Part shown: positions 26,981-36,008 of the stretch, in pieces
Layout of the letters: each line of letters begins with the position of its first letter
Numbering within the stretch: the stretch's first letter is position 1
Assembly: GCF_002847445.1 (NCBI RefSeq)
Contig: NZ_CP025431.1
Coordinates: 203,362-267,361, forward strand
Source of the DNA: Paracoccus zhejiangensis
GTDB lineage: Bacteria > Pseudomonadota > Alphaproteobacteria > Rhodobacterales > Rhodobacteraceae
Length of the DNA stretch: 64,000 nt
Direction of reading: 5' to 3'
Made by a program: the position numbers and the translations under genes
The notes under the pieces: model-generated
The model's input: only the letters and a program-made list of their open reading frames with translations
What the model was told of the DNA's origin: nothing
Databases searched by the model: none

Positions 26981-29425
26981 TCACTCACCCCGCGTGGCAA
27001 TGGGGAGGTCCATTTCCATCCCAGACATCCGCCGATAGGTCAGGACGATCTGACGCGAGAGCCAGGAGTAAAGATGCATCAGGATGACACCGGCGATGAG
27101 CGAGGCGATCAGCGCCACCCAAGGTTTCTCCACGCCGTAGATCTTGTGTACGACGGATATCATCACCTGATGGTTGAGATAGATGAACAGCGATGCGGCA
27201 GCAATTTCGGCCACCACGACCTTCACCGGTCCAGGCACCGGGATTGATGGCACGAACAGCACAAGCGCACAGCCACCGGCGACGTAATAGGCGGCCGAGG
27301 TAAAGCCCCAGTTGAGCAGCACGACCACGATCGCCGCAGCCATCGCAATCAGCTTGGTTACCGGTCCTTTTGCACCTGCAACGACGATGCCCAGGGCGAA
27401 GGCGAAAGAATAGTGCCAAGGCGTGCGATGGTAATTGTAGTCGTCATTGTAGAGGCTATCTATCCCTCGCCCAAGGGCCATCGCAGCGATAAGCAAAACC
27501 ACGGCACTGGTCATCGGTCGCGCCTTGAATGCCTGTCGCACGGATGGAATGGAGAAGAAAAGCGCCGCCAATACCAGTAATTGCAGGTAGAATTCGGCAA
27601 AGTAGAGCAAGAACCCCTTGAGGTGATGGGGATCGAGATAGTTGGAGATCAGCAATAGTGGCATGATCTCGAACCTATGTGTTGCCACCTGGAGAAACGC
27701 CACCATCAGGAAGGTGGGTATCGCCACCGATCGGATCGTGCCCCAGATCGTGCTGACGCTGCCGGTTCGGATGATCTCGGGCAGCTGGAAACGGGCGACC
27801 GAGTACCCGGCCAGCAGGATCAGGAAATAGGCTGCGCCCCAGTTCGGGCTGTAGACGAAGGCATCGGTGTGCAGGGCAACGATGCAGGTCATGAAGAAGG
27901 CGCGGGTCAGGGTCGGCGTTTCCAGCCGCCGCCAGCTGGTCTTCTCGATCTGTCCAAGACGCTGCTGCAGCTGGGTCACGCTGAGGCTTTCCCACTTGTC
28001 CGGCAAGGGCCCGAAACGCTGTTCGAAGGCCAGGGTGAACTGGATGTAGTGCAGGGAATCGCCGCCGAGGGATTCGAAGGTATCGCCAGGCTTCACCACC
28101 TGCCCGGGGAATTCGTGCTGGAACAGGGCGAGCACGTCGCCGATCTCGTCCCCTGACTCATCGACCCGGGCGGTTTCAGCGGGCTGATGCGCAAGGAACT
28201 GTTCGGCCAGCAGCTTGCGCTGCACCTTGCCGGTGCCGGTCACGGGGATGTCGTCGACCGCGACGACATGCAGCGCGCTACCGGCCACCACACCCATCCC
28301 CTGCAGCGCGGAGACCGCAATCTCCTTCACCTTCGCGGTTCCCGTCGCATCGCCCTCGACCGCAACCAGAATCCCGTCGCCCCGCTGCGCATCGGGGACC
28401 TTGGCAACCGCGATTTTCGTTCCGGGCAGCGTGCCGGACCGGATGCGTTCTTCCAGCTGGTCCGGCGAGACCTTCACGCCGCCGCAATTGATCAGATCGT
28501 CGGCCCGGCCATCGAAGAACAGGTGGCCGTCCTGAAGCCGCCCCAGATCATTGGTCTGCAGCCAGCCCTCGGCATCCTGAAGGTCATGCAACCCCTCGGC
28601 ATCGATGCGCGAGCGGGCGACATGGGGGCCACGGATACGGATGCGATTGTCGGGGCCGAGGGCGATCTCGCTCTGCCCATTGGTCCGACCCACCGAGTGC
28701 AACAGCCCCTCGGGCGCGCCCGAGACCGTCAGGAAGGTGCTGCGCGAGGCCTCGGTCAAGCCGTAATGCTGGACGATCCGGGCATTGGGGAACATCTTGC
28801 GGATGCGCAGCTTTTCATCCGCGGTCATGTGCTGCGAGCCGATTTCCATCCAGCGCAGCTTCTTGCCGGCCTCGCCGATCAGGCCGGGCGCGTCCAGAAG
28901 GATGCGCAGCAGCGTGGGCACCGCCGACAGCGCGTTGACCTGGCCCGCCGTCAGCATCCGCGCCAGTTCCATCGGGTCGAAGCCGCGCGGCGGCAGGTAG
29001 GCGTGGCCACCGACGGCGCTGATCGCCCGGTAGCGCCCCATGCCGAAACTGAAGGTCGCCGGCACCCCGACATATTCGCGGATCTCGGCGGTCATCTGCA
29101 TCACTTCGATGATCCGCCCGGCGGCGTCGGCGAGGTTCTGATAGCTCAGCAGGATCCCCTTGGGCAGCCCTTCGGTCCCCGAGGTATAGCTGACCTGCGC
29201 GGGCAGATCGTCATGGATCAGCGCATGGTGCGCCGTATACCAGCCCGATTGCTCGACCGGCACGATGCAGCGATCGATGACGATGCCGGACAGAGTTTGC
29301 GCCTGCGCCTCGTCATTGACCATCACCAGCGGACGGCGCGCCTCGTTCAGGGCAAAGACCTTCTCGATGAAATCGATCGAGTTCTTGCGGACCACCGCGG
29401 TGGCTTCGAGCTTCTGGAAATCCAT
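26981..29425 (-). CDS. Adenylation-carrier-acyltransferase-3 fusion (single-chain Dlt-like enzyme)
   Basis: This 814-residue protein combines three modules. Residues 1-410 form an AMP-binding domain with motifs YTSGTEGLPKG (79-89), YGLTEAS (221-227), GRADDLINCGGVKVSP (306-321) and catalytic Lys400 (TGTGKVQRK). Residues 425-490 form a carrier domain whose Ser457 (LGGDSLHY) would take phosphopantetheine. Residues 505-810 carry about ten transmembrane helices; the first contains Arg508-x10-His519, the spacing conserved in acyltransferase-3 proteins. The predicted scheme is activation of an acid, loading on the carrier, and transfer across the membrane to a glycan or lipid. The adenylation domain lacks roughly the first 80-100 residues usual for the family, and the A4-like segment (TFSFGMGRYR) has no amino-acid-binding Asp. 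The substrate is unknown. Confidence 0.83.
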   Translation of the reverse strand: MDFQKLEATAVVRKNSIDFIEKVFALNEARRPLVMVNDEAQAQTLSGIVIDRCIVPVEQSGWYTAHHALIHDDLPAQVSYTSGTEGLPKGILLSYQNLADAAGRIIEVMQMTAEIREYVGVPATFSFGMGRYRAISAVGGHAYLPPRGFDPMELARMLTAGQVNALSAVPTLLRILLDAPGLIGEAGKKLRWMEIGSQHMTADEKLRIRKMFPNARIVQHYGLTEASRSTFLTVSGAPEGLLHSVGRTNGQSEIALGPDNRIRIRGPHVARSRIDAEGLHDLQDAEGWLQTNDLGRLQDGHLFFDGRADDLINCGGVKVSPDQLEERIRSGTLPGTKIAVAKVPDAQRGDGILVAVEGDATGTAKVKEIAVSALQGMGVVAGSALHVVAVDDIPVTGTGKVQRKLLAEQFLAHQPAETARVDESGDEIGDVLALFQHEFPGQVVKPGDTFESLGGDSLHYIQFTLAFEQRFGPLPDKWESLSVTQLQQRLGQIEKTSWRRLETPTLTRAFFMTCIVALHTDAFVYSPNWGAAYFLILLAGYSVARFQLPEIIRTGSVSTIWGTIRSVAIPTFLMVAFLQVATHRFEIMPLLLISNYLDPHHLKGFLLYFAEFYLQLLVLAALFFSIPSVRQAFKARPMTSAVVLLIAAMALGRGIDSLYNDDYNYHRTPWHYSFAFALGIVVAGAKGPVTKLIAMAAAIVVVLLNWGFTSAAYYVAGGCALVLFVPSIPVPGPVKVVVAEIAAASLFIYLNHQVMISVVHKIYGVEKPWVALIASLIAGVILMHLYSWLSRQIVLTYRRMSGMEMDLPIATRGE

Positions 29426-30037
29426 TTGTCTCTGGTCTCTCGTTACATGATACCTTGCCGGCAGCCGGCATATGCACGGGCCACCATCCGTTCATTCCTC
29501 GGCTTTGGCGGGGCGATTCCGGGCATGGGCCGGTTCCGGAACGGGGCCGGTATGGTCCTTGATCGAACAACGGCGAAATTCAGGCTTGCGCGCGCTGCCC
29601 CCACAGGGGGCAGGCGAGAGGGACCCGCGATGGAAAACGGCAGCGACGGCTTCAACACCCCTGCACCCCCAAGATCCCCCATGCCGCGAACGGCATTCGG
29701 CTGAGAACCGGAAAACACGCACATGATACCATACAGGCCAGCCTGGAAACCTGGCGACTCGCCTATCAGCAAAGATTTAAATATCGCAAGCAATTTGACC
29801 GCACCGGATCGGAGAGTTGCCCTTTTCGACAACTGCCAGAGATTGCGGTGCGGCGTGAAAGGTCGCCAAATGCGGCAGGCTCGGCGCTGAGCCAGAGGCT
29901 ATCAGAGCTGTGCTGCAACGGGAGGGTCCGGCTGCGACAAATTGCCCGCGTGGGTTGCGGCTGCGCTTCGTTGACCCGTTAAGCGGTCAAGAATATCGTT
30001 AATGACAGCTTGCATTCACCTCTCAACGAGGCCGCAG
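29426..30037. other. Long intergenic region before the porin gene
   Basis: About 600 bases hold no convincing gene. Contents seen: a hairpin CTGCCCCC-ACA-GGGGGCAG (29595-29613); an AT-rich island at 29771-29790; and the palindrome at 29971-29990. The short frames here have no ribosome sites or recognisable protein features. Confidence 0.5.
29971..29990. promoter_or_regulatory. Operator-like palindrome upstream of the porin gene
   Basis: TTGACC-N8-GGTCAA, with TTAA at the exact centre, lies 47 bases before the preferred porin start. Its 20-bp symmetry is typical of a dimeric repressor site. No regulator gene is adjacent. Confidence 0.4.
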
Positions 30038-31336
30038 ATGCGCAATCGCGCTGTCTTTCACGCCATATCCGGTCATCGCGCGCAACACCGCCGGAACCAG
30101 CGTGCGGCGGGGACAGGCCGGTCCTGGTCTTTTCCGCTTCTTGCGCTCGCCCTCGCGTCCTTTCCCGCCCATGCGCAGGACGCCCCGCGAACCACGTTGA
30201 CCAACGACTGGTGGGGGCAGGGCGCGGCCATGCGACAGGCTGGCGTCGATATGCAGTTGGAATGGCGGCAATATGTTCAGGGCATGACCAAGGGGTCGGG
30301 CGATGTCGATCCGGCCTATGGCAGCCAGTTCTCGCTGAAAACCAATCTCGACCTGTCAAAGTTGGGGTTCTGGGACGGGTTCAGCCTCAGCGTGCAGGCG
30401 CTGGCGAAGACGGGCTATGGCCTCAACAATACCGGGGGAATGCTGCTGCCGGTGAATGCCGGCCTGTTCTTTCCCGGCCGGCATGGCGCCGACCGCTATG
30501 ACCTGGCCTCGCTGTTCGTGACCCAGCAGTTCAGCGACACGGTCAGCGCCAGTTTCGGCAAGTTCTACACCGTCGAGATGGCGCGCGGCACGCCGATCCG
30601 TGGCGGCGTGGGCTCGGACGCCTTCTGGCATCTGCAACTGACCGCGCCGCTCAGCGGGCTGATCCCGCCGCAGATCAATGGCGCGGTGGTCTCGGTCGCG
30701 ACGCAGCCGGTCAGCTATACGCTGATGGTCTTCGACCCCAAGGACGCGACCAACAGGCCGCTGTTCGAGGATCTGTTCGACAGCGGCGTGAACGTCGTCG
30801 GCACCGCGACCTATGCTACCAAACTGGGTGGCCATAACGGCTTCTACAGCCTGACCGGCATGTACAGCACCAAGGAGGGCGCGGATTTCAGCCAGTTGGT
30901 CGTGCCGCCGGGCACCGAGATCGGCACCCGCGACGGCTCCTGGCTTCTGGGCGCCAGCTTCCAGCAATACCTGCACCAAGACCCGGCCAACCCGGCGCGC
31001 GGCTGGGGCGTGTTCGGCGAGTTCAACGTGACCGACGGCAACCCGAACCCGATGGACTGGTCGGCCAGCCTCGGCGTGGCCGGCAATGACATGATCCCCG
31101 GCCGGCCCGATGACAGTTTCGGTCTGGGCGTCTTCCATGTCGCCACCAGCGATGCGCTGAAGGACGAGCTGGCACCTTATTTCGAACTCGAGGACGAGAC
31201 CGGCGTCGAGATGTTCTATACCGCCGCCATCCGGCCGTGGTTCCATGTCACGCTGGACCTGCAATATATCGATCCGGCACCCGGGATCGCCAAGGACGGG
31301 GTCTTCGTCGGCCTCGGCAGCAGCCTGCGCTTCTGA
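30038..31336 (+). CDS. OprB-type carbohydrate-selective porin
   Basis: This outer-membrane beta-barrel of about 432 residues has a late, signal-like hydrophobic stretch (WSFPLLALALASFPAHA) cleaved before QDAPRTTLTNDWWGQGAAMRQAGVDM, a block typical of OprB-family porins. It ends in LGSSLRF, with the terminal aromatic residue used for barrel assembly. No downstream sugar transporter is present. The start is uncertain: ATG 30038 (weak GAGG upstream) or ATG 30002. The signal peptide is preceded by an unusually long basic stretch rich in Arg and His. Confidence 0.82.
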   Translation: MRNRAVFHAISGHRAQHRRNQRAAGTGRSWSFPLLALALASFPAHAQDAPRTTLTNDWWGQGAAMRQAGVDMQLEWRQYVQGMTKGSGDVDPAYGSQFSLKTNLDLSKLGFWDGFSLSVQALAKTGYGLNNTGGMLLPVNAGLFFPGRHGADRYDLASLFVTQQFSDTVSASFGKFYTVEMARGTPIRGGVGSDAFWHLQLTAPLSGLIPPQINGAVVSVATQPVSYTLMVFDPKDATNRPLFEDLFDSGVNVVGTATYATKLGGHNGFYSLTGMYSTKEGADFSQLVVPPGTEIGTRDGSWLLGASFQQYLHQDPANPARGWGVFGEFNVTDGNPNPMDWSASLGVAGNDMIPGRPDDSFGLGVFHVATSDALKDELAPYFELEDETGVEMFYTAAIRPWFHVTLDLQYIDPAPGIAKDGVFVGLGSSLRF

Positions 31337-31340
31337 TCCC

Positions 31341-31358
31341 TGCAGCAAGGGCGCTGCA
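31341..31358 (+). terminator. Weak hairpin after the porin gene
   Basis: TGCAGC-N6-GCTGCA starts 4 bases after the porin stop. The stem is short and has no T-tract. The remaining bases to 31600 show nothing further that I can name. Confidence 0.3.
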
Positions 31359-31600
31359 TCCTGCCCGCACATCGAGGCTCAGCCGACCCGGCCGTAGCAC
31401 TGCGATTGACGCGGGCCACGGCTTTGCGCGTTCTGGACAAGGCCGATAAGCCCGATAAACTGGCGCTATGACCGAACGGCCCGGCAGGCTGACTGACGGC
31501 GCGGGCAATGTTCACCTGATCCGGTGAGGGCCATTGGCCTGACCGGGGCCGAGACGCGGAAACTGCCGGGCGGCAGCCGCACAGACCGACAGGAGAGACC

Positions 31601-32638
31601 ATGGCGCCACAGCCGCAACCCGTCACCTTCTCGCTGACCCGTTCGGCGATCTTCCTTGTTGTCACCCTGAATGACGGAGAGGCGGCCACGCGCGAGGTGC
31701 AGGGGCTTCTGGCAGATGTCTCGGGTCTGGTGCGCGCCACCGGCTTTCGCCGCCCCGATGCGGCGCTGTCCTGCGTCGTGGGCATCGGCGCCGGGGCATG
31801 GGAGCGGCTTTATCCCGGTCCGCGCCCGCGCGAGCTTGCCCCCTTCACCGCCATCGAGGGCGTTCATACCGCGCCCTCGACGCCCGGCGATATCCTGTTC
31901 CACATCCGCGGCATGGAGGTGGACATGTGTTTCGAGCTGGAAAGCAACATCCTCGCACGTCTGGCCGGTCATGTGACCGTGGTGGACGAGACGCCGGGCT
32001 TCAAGTTCTTCGACAACCGCGACCTGCTGGGCTTTGTCGATGGCACCGAGAACCCGGACGGGCAAGACCGCGTCGAGGCCGTGGTGATCGGCGACGAGGA
32101 TCCCGATTTCACCGGCGGCAGCTATGTCATCACCCAGAAATACCTGCATGACCTGGCGAAATGGAACGCCATCCCGGTCGAGCAGCAGGAGCGCATCATC
32201 GGCCGCAAGAAGCTGTCGGATGTCGAGTTGCTGGATGCCGAGAAGCCCAGCTATGCCCATAACGTGCTGAACGTGATCGAGGACGAGGACGGCAACCAGC
32301 TGGATATCCTGCGCGACAACATGCCCTTCGGGCGCCCCGCGTCGGGCGAGTTCGGCACCTATTTCATCGGCTATGCCCGCAGCCCCAGCCGCACCATCCG
32401 GATGCTGGAAAACATGTTCATCGGCCTGCCCGCCGGGAACTACGACCGAATCCTCGATGTCAGCGACGCCGTCACCGGCACGCTGTTCTTTGTCCCGACC
32501 GTGGACATGCTGGATGACACCGGCACCGCGCCAGAACCCACCGCCGCACCTACCGCCGAACCCGCTGCCGCCCCAGCCAAGGCGGACAAGGCCGCACCCG
32601 CCGCCTCGCTGGGGATCGGCTCGCTGAAAGGAGACTGA
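31601..32638 (+). CDS. DyP-type haem peroxidase, encapsulin cargo
   Basis: This 345-residue dye-decolourising peroxidase (class B like) has the GFVDG motif with Asp147, a candidate proximal His220 (SYAHNVLN) and distal Arg238 (ILRDNMPFG). After an Ala/Pro-rich linker (about 305-335) it ends with SLGIGSLKGD, which matches the cargo-loading peptide that anchors DyP enzymes to the inner wall of encapsulin shells. The encapsulin gene follows 1 base later. Together they should form a peroxidase nanocompartment in the cytoplasm. AGGAGA precedes the ATG. Confidence 0.95.
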   Translation: MAPQPQPVTFSLTRSAIFLVVTLNDGEAATREVQGLLADVSGLVRATGFRRPDAALSCVVGIGAGAWERLYPGPRPRELAPFTAIEGVHTAPSTPGDILFHIRGMEVDMCFELESNILARLAGHVTVVDETPGFKFFDNRDLLGFVDGTENPDGQDRVEAVVIGDEDPDFTGGSYVITQKYLHDLAKWNAIPVEQQERIIGRKKLSDVELLDAEKPSYAHNVLNVIEDEDGNQLDILRDNMPFGRPASGEFGTYFIGYARSPSRTIRMLENMFIGLPAGNYDRILDVSDAVTGTLFFVPTVDMLDDTGTAPEPTAAPTAEPAAAPAKADKAAPAASLGIGSLKGD

Positions 32639-32639
32639 C

Positions 32640-33437
32640 ATGGACAACCTGCACCGCCCCCTTGCCCCCATCAGCGCCGCCGCATGGGAGGATATCGAAG
32701 AGGAAGGCCGCCGCACGCTCCGCCGCTACCTGGGCGCGCGGCGGGTGGTCGATCTGGTCGGGCCCGAGGGCTACGACCATTCCTCGGTCAACCTGGGTCA
32801 CATCCAGTCGATCAAGAGCGGCTTTGACGGCGTCGCCATGGCGCAGCGCGCCGTCCTGCCGCTGGTCGAGTTCAAGGTGCCCTTCACCCTGAACCGGGGC
32901 GAGATCGACAATGTTGCCCGTGGCGCTCAGGATTCCGACTGGCAGCCGGTGAAGGATGCGGCGCTGAAACTGGCCACCGCCGAGAACCTGATGGTCTTCG
33001 AAGGGCTGAAATCGGCGGGCATCGAGGGGATGCGGCCCTTGTCCTCGAACAAGCCGGTGCCGATGCCCGAAGACGACGACGATATCCCCGAAGCCGTCGC
33101 CCGCGCGGTGGACACGCTGCGCGAAGTCGGCGTTCAGGGCCCCTATGCGCTGATCCTCGGCGACGACGTCTTCACCCGGATCACCGGCGGCTCCGACGAG
33201 GGCTATCCGGTGATGAAGCATATCCGCTCGCTTCTGGATCGCGACGTGATCTGGTGCCCGGGCCTGACCGGCGGCATCGCCCTGACCCTGCGCGGCGGCG
33301 ACTTCCAACTGCATCTGGGGCTGGACACCGCCATCGGCTATGACAGCCACAGCGCGGATGAGGTGGTGCTTTACCTGCTGGAAACCGCCGCCTTCAAGCT
33401 GCAGACGACCGAGGCGCTGGTCTCGCTGCCCTCCTAG
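32640..33437 (+). CDS. Encapsulin shell protein, family 1
   Basis: This 265-residue protein has the HK97-like encapsulin sequence: MDNLHRPLAPISAAAWEDIEEE at the N-terminus, ARRVVDLVGPEGYDHSSVNLG, and DFQLHLGLDTAIGYDSH near the C-terminus. Family 1 shells of this size usually assemble as 60-mers of about 24 nm. The ATG at 32640 is preceded by AAAGGAGA inside the end of the peroxidase gene. A strong hairpin ends the two-gene unit. Confidence 0.96.
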   Translation: MDNLHRPLAPISAAAWEDIEEEGRRTLRRYLGARRVVDLVGPEGYDHSSVNLGHIQSIKSGFDGVAMAQRAVLPLVEFKVPFTLNRGEIDNVARGAQDSDWQPVKDAALKLATAENLMVFEGLKSAGIEGMRPLSSNKPVPMPEDDDDIPEAVARAVDTLREVGVQGPYALILGDDVFTRITGGSDEGYPVMKHIRSLLDRDVIWCPGLTGGIALTLRGGDFQLHLGLDTAIGYDSHSADEVVLYLLETAAFKLQTTEALVSLPS

Positions 33438-33449
33438 GGATAGGGCAAT

Positions 33450-33477
33450 TCCCCTGCCGCCCGACGGCGGCAGGGGA
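33450..33477. terminator. Hairpin between encapsulin and RTX genes
   Basis: A 12-bp perfect stem TCCCCTGCCGCC with a CGAC loop lies between the convergent encapsulin and RTX stop codons. No T-tract follows on either strand. It probably acts as a bidirectional terminator. Confidence 0.6.
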
Positions 33478-33494
33478 TGATCCAGGCCACCGGG

Positions 33495-35555
33495 TCAGAT
33501 CATCAGGTCGTCGACAAGATCGCCCAGATGGGTGTTGCGGACGGTCAGCACATCACCGCCGCCGAAGTCGAACAGGACATCATGTCCCTGCTGGCTGGCG
33601 CGTGACATGGCCGCCGAGGTCGAGCTGAAGTTGAAGGCCCGCAGGTCGAGATTGTCGAGATCATCCTGGAAGTCGTTGACGGCAAAGCGATCGTGACCCC
33701 GTGCAAAGACGAAGGTATCGGCTCCGCTGCCGCCGACCGCGACATCCGAGCCTGATCCGCCGTTCAGCAGGTCATTGCCGTTTCCACCAGACAGCAAGTC
33801 ATTTCCCGCACGTCCGTGGAGGGCATCACGACCGGAATTGCCGATAAGCACATTTCGGTTGTTGTCACCGACAAGTATGTCACTGAAACGCGAGCCGGCA
33901 ATATTCTCTATGCCGGCATAGCTGTCTCCGGCGGCCTCGCCTCGGTTGAGGCGTGTCTGCACGAGGTCAGCGCGAACGCTTGAGGTCGCGGTCGAATAGT
34001 TCGCTGTATCACTTCCCAGTCCGCCATTCATGACGTCCCTTCCCGCGCCTCCGTAGAGGTTGTCATTTCCATCACCGCCAAGGAGCCGGTCATTCCCGCC
34101 GTGCCCGAATATCCGGTCATTCCCTGCATCACCATTCATGCTGTTCCGGCCGTTGGAGCCGGAAAGGATGTCATTGAAGCGGGATCCGGAGATATTCTCG
34201 ATACTGGAGTATCTGTCGCCGCTGGCTTCGCCGCGATTGAGGCTCGTCGACAAAAAGTCGACGCGGACTGCCGACCTAGCCGTGGAATAATCTGCTGTAT
34301 CGCTACCTGCGCCACCGTTCAGGACATCCCTGCCCAATCCCCCGTTGAGTTTGTCGTTGCCATCACCTCCCACCAGAACATCGTTCCCGCCACGTCCGTG
34401 GAGCCAATCGTGCCCGGCGCCACCGTCGATGACGTTTTTGCCGTGAGTAGCGGCGAGATTGTCGCCAAAGCGCGAACCGGTGAGATTCTCGACGCTGGCA
34501 TAGCTGTCTCCGGCCGCCTCGCCGCTGTTGTGGTGCGTTAGCAGAAGGTCTGCACGGATGGCCGTCGTGGCAGAACTGTAAAGGGCAAGATCGTAACCCA
34601 AACCGCCCACAAGCCGATCGGCACCGAGACCGCCGGCAAGTCTATCATTGCCCGATTGACCCATCAGAAAATCATCGCCGACCCCGCCCGCGATCAGGTC
34701 ATTCCCTGTGCCGCCGTCTAGAGTATCGTTTCCGCTTTCACCGCGCAGGGTGTCGCGACCACTACCACCCCAGATCCTGTCATTTCCTGCCAGGCCTGAC
34801 ATTTTGTCATTGTTCAGCCCGCCGGCCAGCAGGTCGCCATTGTTGGTGCCGAAGATGATTCTGAGGATGCTTGCCCTGCTGATCAGTGAACCGTCGGCAT
34901 CCCGATAGCCGCCGGAATGCATGTCATCGTCGTTGAAGATAATTCCACCTTCAGCCTCGAAGCCGTGCGGGACATAGTTGTGCTTGTAGACGAACGACAC
35001 CTCCTTCAGCTTGCTGAAATCGGGCATGTATTCCCGGTCAACAAAATGCGCCTCGGAATTGCCGTTGTTCGAAATGCCGTTCCCGTTCATGTCGGCTCGC
35101 GCGCCCTCGAGCGCGTAGAAAATCTTTCCGCCGGTCGGCGTGGTGATCAGCAGCCATTGCTGCGGCGTCGCGCCGGGGTCGTTATGGGCACCGTTGAATT
35201 CGACGATCTTGACGTTTCTCGGCAGGTTGAAGAGGTCGATATCGCGCCCCTCGATCTGGATCCGGTCCCGGCTGTAGTCGAGATCCTCGATCCGGCCGAC
35301 GACCAGCTGCCCGGCGCGCACATTGCTGATATTGGTGAAGTTGAAGACGTCATGCCCGCGATTGGTCGCCATATCGGCATCGCCGCGCGCGTGATGACCG
35401 AGCCAGAAGTTCTTCGTGCCGGCGGCAAAATCCAGGTGCACAACATCATTCCCGCCCTGCGCATAGACATGCCGTGCGCCCCCCGGCCCGGCGAAGGTCG
35501 TGGCAACGATGTGGTTGTCCTGTCCGTCGCCCATGTCTCTGTGTTCATGTTCCAT
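33495..35555 (-). CDS. RTX calcium-binding protein with three 97-residue modules
   Basis: This 686-residue protein has no N-terminal signal peptide, as expected for type I secretion. The first 240 residues are not repetitive (contains DADMATNRGHDVFNFTNI). From about residue 265 on, GGxGxDxLx calcium-binding nonapeptides appear. Three modules of exactly 97 residues follow, each opening with a YS(S/T)A-type segment, then GEAxGDxY, EN(L/I)xGSRF and a block of nonapeptides. The C-terminal 60 residues (ADTFVFARGHDRF..., ending DDLMI) look like a type I export signal. I chose ATG 35555 because AAGGAAG precedes it. The function is unknown; the exporter at 43-48 kb is a candidate secretion route. Confidence 0.83.
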   Translation of the reverse strand: MEHEHRDMGDGQDNHIVATTFAGPGGARHVYAQGGNDVVHLDFAAGTKNFWLGHHARGDADMATNRGHDVFNFTNISNVRAGQLVVGRIEDLDYSRDRIQIEGRDIDLFNLPRNVKIVEFNGAHNDPGATPQQWLLITTPTGGKIFYALEGARADMNGNGISNNGNSEAHFVDREYMPDFSKLKEVSFVYKHNYVPHGFEAEGGIIFNDDDMHSGGYRDADGSLISRASILRIIFGTNNGDLLAGGLNNDKMSGLAGNDRIWGGSGRDTLRGESGNDTLDGGTGNDLIAGGVGDDFLMGQSGNDRLAGGLGADRLVGGLGYDLALYSSATTAIRADLLLTHHNSGEAAGDSYASVENLTGSRFGDNLAATHGKNVIDGGAGHDWLHGRGGNDVLVGGDGNDKLNGGLGRDVLNGGAGSDTADYSTARSAVRVDFLSTSLNRGEASGDRYSSIENISGSRFNDILSGSNGRNSMNGDAGNDRIFGHGGNDRLLGGDGNDNLYGGAGRDVMNGGLGSDTANYSTATSSVRADLVQTRLNRGEAAGDSYAGIENIAGSRFSDILVGDNNRNVLIGNSGRDALHGRAGNDLLSGGNGNDLLNGGSGSDVAVGGSGADTFVFARGHDRFAVNDFQDDLDNLDLRAFNFSSTSAAMSRASQQGHDVLFDFGGGDVLTVRNTHLGDLVDDLMI
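33708..34580 (-). repeat. Three tandem 291-bp protein-coding repeats
   Basis: The repeat units are 34290-34580, 33999-34289 and 33708-33998 in the minus direction. Each encodes 97 residues beginning with a Tyr-Ser pair followed by a conserved R(A/V)D segment. The identical length with diverged sequence shows an old in-frame duplication. Confidence 0.75.
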
Positions 35556-35733
35556 GGATCGGGCTTCCTTAACGCTTCCTCGTGGTGGGATGCCCGGCGC
35601 GGAGACGACCCCCAACGTTCCTTGCGCGCAATCCCCATCCGCCCGGTGAATCCGGGGATATGAACTGTCGCAAAAGTTGAACGCTTGCCAGACACCTGCA
35701 GCACATGCCGCGAGGTGATTAGTCACGAGCGTT

Positions 35734-35752
35734 GGTTAACTTAGTGTTAACC
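35734..35752. promoter_or_regulatory. Inverted repeat upstream of the RTX gene
   Basis: GGTTAAC-TTAGT-GTTAACC, perfect 7-bp arms, in an AT-rich patch about 180 bases upstream of the RTX start. A further GTTAACC copy lies near 35839-35845. It may be an operator. Confidence 0.4.
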
Positions 35753-35964
35753 GTAGGTAGAATTCGTTAATCCTTGGATCGCGCATCTGGGGTGAGGCCA
35801 TGTTTCCTGCCGCGTCCGGCGAAACGGAAACCCTTGACGTTAACCAATAATTCGCCGTGGCCGAACCGGCATCCGGGTCAGCCTGCATCAGATAATTTTT
35901 TGGAGAGTTCCGTGCCGCGCCGCTTTCCATTCGCCCCGCCCGGCAAGTCCCGCCGAATCGCAGG

Positions 35965-35994
35965 GGTTGATTCGGCCGGCGGTGCGAATCAACC
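35965..35994 (-). terminator. Hairpin after glcF
   Basis: A perfect 10-bp stem GGTTGATTCG-N10-CGAATCAACC lies 15 bases past the glcF stop. It has no T-tract, but its place at the end of the glcDEF operon suggests a terminator. Confidence 0.5.
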
Positions 35995-36008
35995 GAAGGG
36001 TCGGCGGA

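Larger units (their letters stand above)
35556..36008. other. Intergenic region between RTX gene and glcF
   Basis: These 450 bases contain the RTX promoter region, the inverted repeat at 35734-35752, an AT-rich stretch near 35890-35904 and the glc terminator at 35965-35994. A short plus-strand frame starting at a GTG at 35912 has a GGAGAG upstream but runs out of phase into glcF and encodes no recognisable protein. Confidence 0.5.

Noticed and set aside
29443..29832. Possible minus-strand gene of 129 residues upstream of the acyltransferase fusion
   Set aside because: No ribosome site, no recognisable domain, and an amino acid composition typical of a chance frame.
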